Shown here piece by piece: positions 1 through 5,892 of a DNA stretch of 8,405 bases. The stretch covers positions 11,185 through 19,589 of the forward strand of contig DCIP01000197.1 in the NCBI GenBank assembly GCA_002317115.1, written 5' to 3'. The position numbers and the translations under genes were made by a program. The notes under the pieces were generated by a model. That model did no database searches and was not told where the DNA came from. It saw only the letters and a program-made list of their open reading frames with translations. This stretch comes from Candidatus Scybalocola fimicaballi. GTDB taxonomy: Bacteria > Bacteroidota > Bacteroidia > Bacteroidales > Paludibacteraceae. Within the stretch, counting starts at the first letter, position 1. Each line of letters starts with the position of its first letter.

Positions 1-1333
1 TGTTCTGCTTCATCAAACGCTTCATACTGAATGCCAGACTCAACGTCACAGCCATAGGCAATCCTTCAGGCACAGCCACAACTATTAGAGTCACAGCAAT
101 CATTATAGAATCTAGTGCATATTGGATAAAAGTCGGCCAATTTGTTTCTCCTGTTGTGCCATAAGCAAAATAAACAATAACTCCAATGATAGGTAAGATC
201 ATGAATGCGAGTACCTGATAAAGTTCGATACTTTCCTCATTCTCTTCATTCTTTTTCTTATTAAATCCCCAATAAATAACTCCTGCAAGAACGAGAGAGC
301 CGCCAAAGAATCCAAATAATGAACCATAATTTGTATCAGGCAACATCAAAGCATGACGAACAAGACGTCCAAGCACAATTAGGATTGCAATAAAATAACT
401 TGTCTTTGTAATTAGTCCAGCAAGTTCATCCAGTTTCTCACTTAATGGAGTAGCATCACCATCTTTTACTTGAGCTGCTTCAAAAACTTCGCCACAAGCA
501 GTTTTGTCGCCTACAGCAAACACTTTAGCCACACAATCACCTTCCATAACAATACAACCTTTCATTATATGATTTGATGGATACGTTGCATTTTGATCAA
601 ATTCATCAGAATTGGTTGTCTTAAAGCATAAAGGTTCTCCAGTTAATGAAGACTCATTCATAATTAAATTCATACAACTAAGAAGCTCTGCATCAGCAGG
701 AACTTCCTCACCTGCTTCAAGTAAAATAACGTCGCCAACTACAATATCCTTACGGGAAACTTGACAAACATTATTGTTACGAATAACTTTTACTAAAGTA
801 TCATCATTCACTTCATTCAAACTCTTGAATGTCTTCTCATTCTGAGATTCAAGAATGTGAGCGACGGTAGTGGCAAGAAGCACAGCAGCCGCAATACCAA
901 CAAGTTCAAGGTATGGTTCCCATCCTTCAACTCCACCAAACACGCCATTGTAGAATGCAATTGCACCAGAAAGTAGAAGAGCAAACAAAAGAATTGTGAA
1001 CAAAGAATCAATATCAAACTCCCCGTCTTCTTCGTTCCATTCTCCACCAAGATATGCAACAAAATATGTTAAAATAAATAACACAAAAGAAAGTACTGGA
1101 GCAATCCAAATACCTTCATGAGAATAACTTGTCATTGGCAATACAATCGCAACAAGTGCAGCAATTATGAATATTGCTAAATCAACTTTTAACAACCAAA
1201 AGTGCATACAATTTTTAATCTTCTCCCACATAGATTCTTCGGCTGGTGGAGTAAGAATATTAGCACCATGTTGGTTTCGGCTCTCGAGCACTTCGGCATC
1301 GGTTAAGCCTGTGTAATGATTGTTCTGGTTCAT
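1..1333 (-). CDS. P-type Ca2+-transporting ATPase (PMCA/SERCA-like), N-terminal part, truncated by window edge
   Basis: The reading frame stays open from an ATG at 1333-1331 to base 1 and gives 444 residues; the rest of the pump lies outside. The family exports Ca2+ from the cytoplasm using ATP. Visible landmarks are an N-terminal cation-ATPase segment (GLTDAEVLESRNQHGANIL, 9-27), the actuator domain (about 165-300) with the dephosphorylation motif TGEP at 231-234 (usually TGES), and the M4 ion-binding motif VPEGLP ending at 426. The phosphorylation motif DKTGT would follow just past the edge and is not seen. Hydrophobic stretches near 46-66, 76-96, 110-131, 138-160, 311-328, 337-357, 371-391 and 401-421 give about eight membrane segments before the P domain, where this class usually has four. 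The gene starts 19 bases after the exported-protein gene, so it is probably its operon mate. Ca2+ specificity is inferred from PEGLP and the overall resemblance; the M5-M6 ligands are not visible. Confidence 0.93.
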   Translation of the reverse strand, partial: MNQNNHYTGLTDAEVLESRNQHGANILTPPAEESMWEKIKNCMHFWLLKVDLAIFIIAALVAIVLPMTSYSHEGIWIAPVLSFVLFILTYFVAYLGGEWNEEDGEFDIDSLFTILLFALLLSGAIAFYNGVFGGVEGWEPYLELVGIAAAVLLATTVAHILESQNEKTFKSLNEVNDDTLVKVIRNNNVCQVSRKDIVVGDVILLEAGEEVPADAELLSCMNLIMNESSLTGEPLCFKTTNSDEFDQNATYPSNHIMKGCIVMEGDCVAKVFAVGDKTACGEVFEAAQVKDGDATPLSEKLDELAGLITKTSYFIAILIVLGRLVRHALMLPDTNYGSLFGFFGGSLVLAGVIYWGFNKKKNEENEESIELYQVLAFMILPIIGVIVYFAYGTTGETNWPTFIQYALDSIMIAVTLIVVAVPEGLPMAVTLSLAFSMKRLMKQN

Positions 1334-1352
1334 ATTTAATATTTATGAGTCA

Positions 1353-1784
1353 TCAATTATTGTTTTCAAATTCTGCCGCAGAAATTGAAGGTCCTAAGCC
1401 ATTGCCATAAGTTGACATGCTAAATGACATAGAACCTTGAGTGTATCCACGATAATCACAAATGACATCAAATGTACCTCCATCGTGATATGATGCGATT
1501 CCGTTTCGAACAGCTTTTATTTTGACCTTATAAGAGCTAGTGCTTTCAAACGAAACAGTCTTGCTTGAATGAGATCCCAAATATACGGTTGAATAATAAG
1601 TATTTCCACGAATACCGATCTTTAACAAACGAAGCGTCATCGTATAATCGGAACTATTAGAAAAAGTAATACTCGCACTCTGCTGCTCTTGCCTATATGA
1701 GTTTGAATAACCACCCCAATTCTGAGCATTTATACTAACGATACTTAATATAAGTGCAAATAAAAAACATTCTATTTTTTTCAT
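1353..1784 (-). CDS. Small exported protein of unknown function
   Basis: A 143-residue protein that I do not recognise as a named family. Residues 1-20 form a clear Sec signal peptide: basic MKK, a hydrophobic core (CFLFALILSIV), then SINA with likely signal peptidase I cleavage before QNWGG. No lipobox cysteine is present, so it is not an obvious lipoprotein and should end up in the periplasm or outside. The mature part is rich in Ser, Thr, Tyr and Gly. It alternates polar and hydrophobic residues (SASITFSNSSDYTMTLRLLK; KTVSFESTSSYKVKIKAV), which suggests a small all-beta domain, and ends in a run of Asn. Only one cysteine is left after cleavage, so no internal disulfide is expected. The gene starts 32 bases after the kinase stop and ends with TGA followed by a second in-frame TGA, 19 bases before the Ca2+ pump. 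It is an odd companion for cytoplasmic signalling genes. Function is unassigned. Confidence 0.82.
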   Translation of the reverse strand: MKKIECFLFALILSIVSINAQNWGGYSNSYRQEQQSASITFSNSSDYTMTLRLLKIGIRGNTYYSTVYLGSHSSKTVSFESTSSYKVKIKAVRNGIASYHDGGTFDVICDYRGYTQGSMSFSMSTYGNGLGPSISAAEFENNN

Positions 1785-1795
1785 ATATTCAACAA

Positions 1796-1813
1796 ATTAA
1801 TTTTTTAATTAAT
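1796..1813. repeat. Perfect AT-only inverted repeat between kinase and exported-protein genes
   Basis: ATTAATT at 1796-1802 and AATTAAT at 1807-1813 are exact inverted copies around a four-base T (A on the minus strand) loop. They lie in the 32-base gap between the kinase stop and the next start. The stem has no G or C and would be weak as RNA. It could be a protein-binding palindrome, a slight attenuation point, or chance in AT-rich spacer DNA. Confidence 0.3.
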
Positions 1814-1816
1814 CGT

Positions 1817-3292
1817 TTAATTGTTGACTATCTGCACAATAATCAATCTATCTCCATCATTCTTGCCCAAAAGAATCTTCTTTCCTTCGGTAAGTTCAAC
1901 AAACTGACCAATTTCAATTTTTTTATCAACATCTTTATCCCATAATTCTGGAAGACGCCTATTGATAAGAATCCATTTGCCATTATGAAAATGAAAATCC
2001 CCTACTGGTTTCTTATCGTCTACAGAAAGTTTTTCATTAGGTTCTATGAATCTATTCACATGCCACATGTAGAGAGTTTGTTTATCATAAACCATTAGTC
2101 TATAATTCTCTGGACGAAAAACTCCAGCCTTAGGAGAATAGTATAAGTTCAACACTGGCAATTGTCCATGATATTCAGTTCCACAAAACGGACATTTGGG
2201 TTTCGTAGAATTATCAAAAACAAACCAATGAGCCTTACATTTTGGATTCTGACAAGGTTGCATTAAATCTGTCGTCTTCACCAAAGCTTGTTCCCATTCC
2301 ACCGCAGCAGGTCTCTTCATTGGATCATGAAGACCATCAATGAATGCCTTATCAAACAATGTTTTTAAGTATGGACCACATATTGTATAAGGCAATTTAG
2401 TCACGTCACCTTGAGGCAACTCACTTGGCGTTAAATTTTTTAGATTAGGACGATTACTTTTGTCTGTCGGATGTTCAACAAACAATGCTTTAGACCCCAT
2501 TGACAATTCCTCGTCTTTTGCGGCATCAAGATCATTTACTTTACCGCCACGCAATGGATGTCTATATAACAGATACATGTATATAAGCACTGCTAAAGCA
2601 TGACGATCAGTTTGAATACTTGGAAGTTTTTTATTTGGGTCTCCTATCTTTAGACTTCTAGTTTCAAGAACTTCAGGAGCTATAAAATCTGGAGTTCCGA
2701 CAACATCAGGTGGAAATTTTCCAGGCACAACCAAACCATCACAATCAATAATGTTAGCCTTTCCCGTTTTAGGATCAACTAATACATTCTTGTATGACAA
2801 ATCAGAATGAGCAAGACCCGCCGCATGTAGCCTCTTCACTGCTCTAGCAATTTGAATACACATGTGGAAATGAGTCAGCCAAGTTCCTTTGTGCTCATCT
2901 TCTACAAACTTATTTCTCAGTTTGGCAGAAGCAAACCACTTGCCTTCCTTTTCCTTACCTTTGAATTTGCCACTCTCAAAAAAGAAGTGCTTAGCGTATG
3001 TAGGGCATACAATTCCAAGTTTACCATTCCATTCGACCATTTTCGTTGGCCAACAGAATAATTTCTCCCAATAGTCTCCACCAACCTGATTGAAAATACG
3101 ATCACGGTAAATACCGACAATGTTTTGTAGTCGTTCTTTTGAGTTTATATCTTGTGGGGTTCTAAAGAATCCTACGACATAAGATTTATCTGGACTGAAG
3201 TATACATCCTTCATTGCCCCAGAACCAATGACCTCATCTACAAACTCAACTGACGAACCATCAGTAGCTGTTAATCTAATCGTCTGTGCCAT
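1817..3292 (-). CDS. Ser/Thr protein kinase-like protein of the TerY-P triad, with zinc ribbon and beta-rich C-terminal domain
   Basis: This is the kinase arm of the VWA-PP2C-kinase triad, predicted to phosphorylate partner proteins in the cytoplasm; 491 residues. Motifs seen are a glycine loop (IGSGAMKDVYF, 22-32), catalytic loop HSDLSYKN (162-169) with Asp164 and Asn169, the metal-binding Asp183 in IIDCDG in place of DFG, APE at 205-207, the structural Asp229 and a late Arg327. The usual beta-3 VAIK lysine is not obvious: the strand reads VVGFFR (39-44), so Arg44 or another residue may replace it. A long insertion separates beta-3 from the catalytic loop. Next comes a CX4C...CXXC zinc ribbon (Cys347, 352, 367, 370). 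The tail, about 380-491, is strand-rich (GKWILINRRL, GQFVELTEGKKILLG) and vaguely FHA-like, which I cannot confirm. No membrane segment is seen. The ATG follows the PP2C stop TAA by one base, implying translational coupling. The kinase fold is sure; catalytic competence is likely but unproven. Confidence 0.93.
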   Translation of the reverse strand: MAQTIRLTATDGSSVEFVDEVIGSGAMKDVYFSPDKSYVVGFFRTPQDINSKERLQNIVGIYRDRIFNQVGGDYWEKLFCWPTKMVEWNGKLGIVCPTYAKHFFFESGKFKGKEKEGKWFASAKLRNKFVEDEHKGTWLTHFHMCIQIARAVKRLHAAGLAHSDLSYKNVLVDPKTGKANIIDCDGLVVPGKFPPDVVGTPDFIAPEVLETRSLKIGDPNKKLPSIQTDRHALAVLIYMYLLYRHPLRGGKVNDLDAAKDEELSMGSKALFVEHPTDKSNRPNLKNLTPSELPQGDVTKLPYTICGPYLKTLFDKAFIDGLHDPMKRPAAVEWEQALVKTTDLMQPCQNPKCKAHWFVFDNSTKPKCPFCGTEYHGQLPVLNLYYSPKAGVFRPENYRLMVYDKQTLYMWHVNRFIEPNEKLSVDDKKPVGDFHFHNGKWILINRRLPELWDKDVDKKIEIGQFVELTEGKKILLGKNDGDRLIIVQIVNN

Positions 3293-3293
3293 A

Positions 3294-4721
3294 TTAGTAT
3301 AATATTGCTATAGTTCTATCATCATGATTTCCTGGAGACCAAAAATCAAGCCATCGAAGTAATTGATATTTGGATTCTTCATTGTTATCAGTAAACTTCA
3401 CACCAGAAATCTGATCTTCAGGGAATCCTGTCTGTAATGAATTATACAATTGATGCCACTTGTCAATGCTTCTCAAATTCACATCTGTTTCAAACATAGG
3501 GTCAGAAACACCATCTGTCATCAAAAACAAAGCGGTAAAGTCATCCTCTATAGAGAAGCGGAATCTTTTGTAGAAAGACGTAGCATCAGTAAAGATCTCT
3601 GGCATTGTTAGGAAGCGCGTCTGACCAGAGAACTCGCCTTCATCTGGTTCGCCAAGCAACTTAAATGAATTCTTGTCTGCATTGTATATGCAGAGAGCTC
3701 CGTCTCCAACCCAAAACGTAGCCACAAACCAACCGAAATCGAATTTCTTACAGATTGCCAATAACAGCGTTGTCGCAAAATCTTTTGTTTTAACGCCAGC
3801 AAAATCAGGATTATTGACAGCCTTGTCCGCCGCAAAATCATTAATTGCCTTATACGCCTTATGAGCTGCAGTTCCGAGAATCTTATAAATCATATCGCCA
3901 ACCACCTTTTGAGCATTGGCTTTGTCTTCTGCATCCTGGTAGTCTCTTATATTAGTTTCAAACTCTATGTTTGACTTCAATTGCTCTTTGCAGAAATCGA
4001 CAACAGTGTCACAAGCAATTTGCGAACCTTTACGTGAATATTTAGCAGAACCTGCTCCATCAGCGACTGAAAGTACATACCAGCCAGATTCTTCACAGTG
4101 AAATACATTGTAATGGTCATCACGAGGTTTGCCTTCTTGTGCATGAGATCGTCCTCTTTGACTTGCAACAACTATATCTTTTCTCGCTTCACCACCTTCT
4201 TTTGCTTCTACTTTTATGTAATCACATACAGAATCTTCTTTGAAAAAACTAGTCGTTTCTTTATCAGTTGGAATGTTCTTCCAAAGTGACCGAGGATCTG
4301 GATTAAAAGCAACAGGAATCTTCAAGCATGAAATTTCCTCTCCATCAATCCAATCTTTTATTTTGAAACAAAGTTTAACATCAAAATCGCCTGCTTGCAC
4401 TGGCTTGCCTTTAATGATTATTTTGTTGTCGTCAGTTGTTTCTGATGACAATCCTAATTCTTCTAACCCATCAATTCTAATATCTCTGACTAAATCAGAA
4501 GGAAGGTTTATTTCTTGCAGATATTCTTTATTGACAGTTCCATTTGTCAAACGAATATTCAAGTCTCTAATTTGATTTTCAACTATAATACGTTTATTCA
4601 TACGTTCTTCAGAATACTTGTTCCACCAATAGTTTAACAACCACTTCTCAAAATCGTCAGCCTGTGCAAGTGTGACATCTCTGATGCCTACTTTATCAAG
4701 AATCATACTTACTACACTCAT
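3294..4721 (-). CDS. PP2C-family protein phosphatase of the TerY-P triad, with N-terminal Ig-like extension
   Basis: A metal-dependent Ser/Thr phosphatase expected to reverse the neighbouring kinase; 475 residues, cytoplasmic. The catalytic domain spans about 183-475 with every core motif intact: RGRSHAQEGKPRDDH (189-203), SVADGAGSA (218-226), DFATTLLLA (314-322), WVGDG (337-341), MTDGVSD (401-407) and the terminal GNHDDRT (464-470). The Asp residues that hold the two metal ions are therefore present (Asp202, Asp221, Asp403, Asp467/468 by motif matching). The first 180 residues are not PP2C: a helical stretch (about 18-57) is followed by a beta-rich segment with IKGKPVQAGDFDVKLCF (103-119). 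That pattern resembles the bacterial putative Ig fold (GxPxxAGxYxV), so it may be a docking module. The ATG sits two bases after the TerY stop and the stop one base before the kinase start, so the three genes form a tightly coupled unit. Substrates are unknown; the kinase itself, or VWA residues, are plausible. Confidence 0.95.
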   Translation of the reverse strand: MSVVSMILDKVGIRDVTLAQADDFEKWLLNYWWNKYSEERMNKRIIVENQIRDLNIRLTNGTVNKEYLQEINLPSDLVRDIRIDGLEELGLSSETTDDNKIIIKGKPVQAGDFDVKLCFKIKDWIDGEEISCLKIPVAFNPDPRSLWKNIPTDKETTSFFKEDSVCDYIKVEAKEGGEARKDIVVASQRGRSHAQEGKPRDDHYNVFHCEESGWYVLSVADGAGSAKYSRKGSQIACDTVVDFCKEQLKSNIEFETNIRDYQDAEDKANAQKVVGDMIYKILGTAAHKAYKAINDFAADKAVNNPDFAGVKTKDFATTLLLAICKKFDFGWFVATFWVGDGALCIYNADKNSFKLLGEPDEGEFSGQTRFLTMPEIFTDATSFYKRFRFSIEDDFTALFLMTDGVSDPMFETDVNLRSIDKWHQLYNSLQTGFPEDQISGVKFTDNNEESKYQLLRWLDFWSPGNHDDRTIAILY

Positions 4722-4723
4722 GA

Positions 4724-5776
4724 TTACCCTCTAGTTCTATTTACTTCTATACCACCACCTTCTATACTAGATAATTCACCTTCCATTCCACACCACGGAC
4801 AATGAGAATTTGAATTATCTCCTGCACAAAATATATTACCACACTCACAAACAACAAATCCAAGTTGATTTCCACAACAAGGACATGCTGGACAACCTCT
4901 CAATTCACTAGTATAAACGTGTACATTAGATTGTCCATCTGCACTTAACTCAGAATATGATTTTTCATCTATAGGATAAGCACCAACCAATCCAAATTCT
5001 TTAACCGAGAATCCATCCAAAATGGATAATTGAGACGATCTTAGTTTTTTTGAATATTTTATCAAATACTGTTTATCTGTAGTTTGGCATTTTCCCAAAA
5101 CGACAGCAAAATTTTCATCAATTTTTACTGACTTTGATGTATCAACCTTCTCTAAATTTATACCTGATGTCGGGGCTAATTGGACATCATCATTTGAATA
5201 GTCAGTTACAGAAACACTTGTAGCTTTAATAGATGCGGTAACCCATTTGAAGAATTTTGAAAAAGACTCCGCATCTGTATCCTTCAATAGTAGAACATTA
5301 TCTGAAATTTGTCCTAAAATATAAGTGTTAACATTATCACCGATTGAAATGGCAACTAAGTTACAAGCTTTTCTATATTTCGCATTCCATCTTGCAAATG
5401 TCTTAGTTGTATCATCTGTTGGCGTACCATCTGTGAACAAAAACACAATAGGTTTCCAGTCTCCCTTCATATCCACAGTTGTCTTTTGAAGAGAACGATC
5501 CATATCATCCATAAGAAACTCTAAAGCAGCACCTAAAGAAGTTCCTCCACCAATAGGAAATACAGGAGGATAAAACTTGTATAATTCAGTTAGAGGAGAA
5601 ATGCTCTTAGCTTTGCCTGCAAAAGCAATCACGGAAACAAAAGCAGTCTCCAATGCATATGGATCAACACGTAATTCCTGAATAATTGTACGCATTCCAT
5701 TTTGAACTTGTTCTATCGGTTCTCCTACCATAGACTCTGATACGTCTACAAGGAAATATATTGGTAATCGTCTCAT
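4724..5776 (-). CDS. terY: TerY-type VWA-domain protein with C-terminal TerY-C-like metal-binding module
   Basis: A 350-residue adaptor of the TerY-P triad. The start MRRLPIYFLVDVSESM is typical of TerY, supporting the ATG at 5776-5774. The VWA domain (1 to about 187) has a complete MIDAS metal site: DVSES (Asp11, Ser13, Ser15), Thr79 in GGGTSLG and Asp116 in FTDGTPTD. Such domains bind protein partners through a divalent cation. After a strand-rich linker (about 190-290) comes a cysteine-rich end with Cys295, 298, 300, 301, 310, 312, 317, 326 and 329 plus His325. It is enough for two zinc sites and matches the TerY-C metal-binding module known in this family. There is no signal peptide or membrane segment, so it acts in the cytoplasm. 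It heads the VWA-PP2C-kinase unit, two bases upstream of the phosphatase gene and 116 bases after the helicase gene. It is expected to scaffold or sense for the kinase/phosphatase pair. Confidence 0.95.
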   Translation of the reverse strand: MRRLPIYFLVDVSESMVGEPIEQVQNGMRTIIQELRVDPYALETAFVSVIAFAGKAKSISPLTELYKFYPPVFPIGGGTSLGAALEFLMDDMDRSLQKTTVDMKGDWKPIVFLFTDGTPTDDTTKTFARWNAKYRKACNLVAISIGDNVNTYILGQISDNVLLLKDTDAESFSKFFKWVTASIKATSVSVTDYSNDDVQLAPTSGINLEKVDTSKSVKIDENFAVVLGKCQTTDKQYLIKYSKKLRSSQLSILDGFSVKEFGLVGAYPIDEKSYSELSADGQSNVHVYTSELRGCPACPCCGNQLGFVVCECGNIFCAGDNSNSHCPWCGMEGELSSIEGGGIEVNRTRG

Positions 5777-5892
5777 AGCTAATTCTATTAAAAAGTCATT
5801 ATTTTAATCGATTTTTATCTTGTGATGTATGAAAATGTAAACAATATCTATAAATTATATAGTCCACATTTTATACCTTATAAAATATTTGT
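5777..5892 (-). promoter_or_regulatory. AT-rich 116-base intergenic region upstream of the TerY-P triad
   Basis: This is the only gap above 35 bases in the window and it separates helicase from TerY. Its size and position would suit an internal promoter for the triad, but I find no convincing match to the Bacteroidetes -7 element (TAnnTTTG) or to a spaced sigma-70 pair. A 7-base inverted repeat (ATTAAAA at 5787-5793, TTTTAAT at 5802-5808) lies 11 bases before the TerY start. There is no clear Shine-Dalgarno sequence, as is usual for this phylum. Confidence 0.3.

Noticed and set aside
817..1062. 81-residue minus-strand open frame inside the Ca2+-ATPase gene
   Set aside because: It is in another frame of a gene whose main frame encodes recognisable ATPase motifs; the protein has no sensible composition or independent start context.
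1796..1813. The inverted repeat as a rho-independent terminator after the kinase gene
   Set aside because: The stem is all A/T and is not followed by a clean U-run on the minus strand, so termination is unlikely; it is kept only as a weak repeat.
1754..1945. Plus-strand open frame across the exported-protein start and the kinase end
   Set aside because: It is antisense to two supported genes, low in complexity (Ile, Asn, Phe, Leu), and best explained by AT-rich sequence.
2852..3074. Two overlapping plus-strand frames plus a minus-strand out-of-frame one (2917-3120) inside the kinase gene
   Set aside because: All are shadows of the kinase coding frame, with no recognisable motif.
3608..4575. 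Several short frames on both strands inside the PP2C gene (3608-3841, 3673-3864, 3977-4171, 4098-4289, 4240-4575)
   Set aside because: The PP2C frame has every catalytic motif in order; the others are out-of-frame or antisense and resemble nothing.
4724..5776. Magnesium/cobalt chelatase-type VWA subunit as an alternative to TerY
   Set aside because: There is no neighbouring AAA+ chelatase subunit; the start MRRLPIYFLVD, the cysteine-rich tail and the adjacent PP2C and kinase fit TerY.
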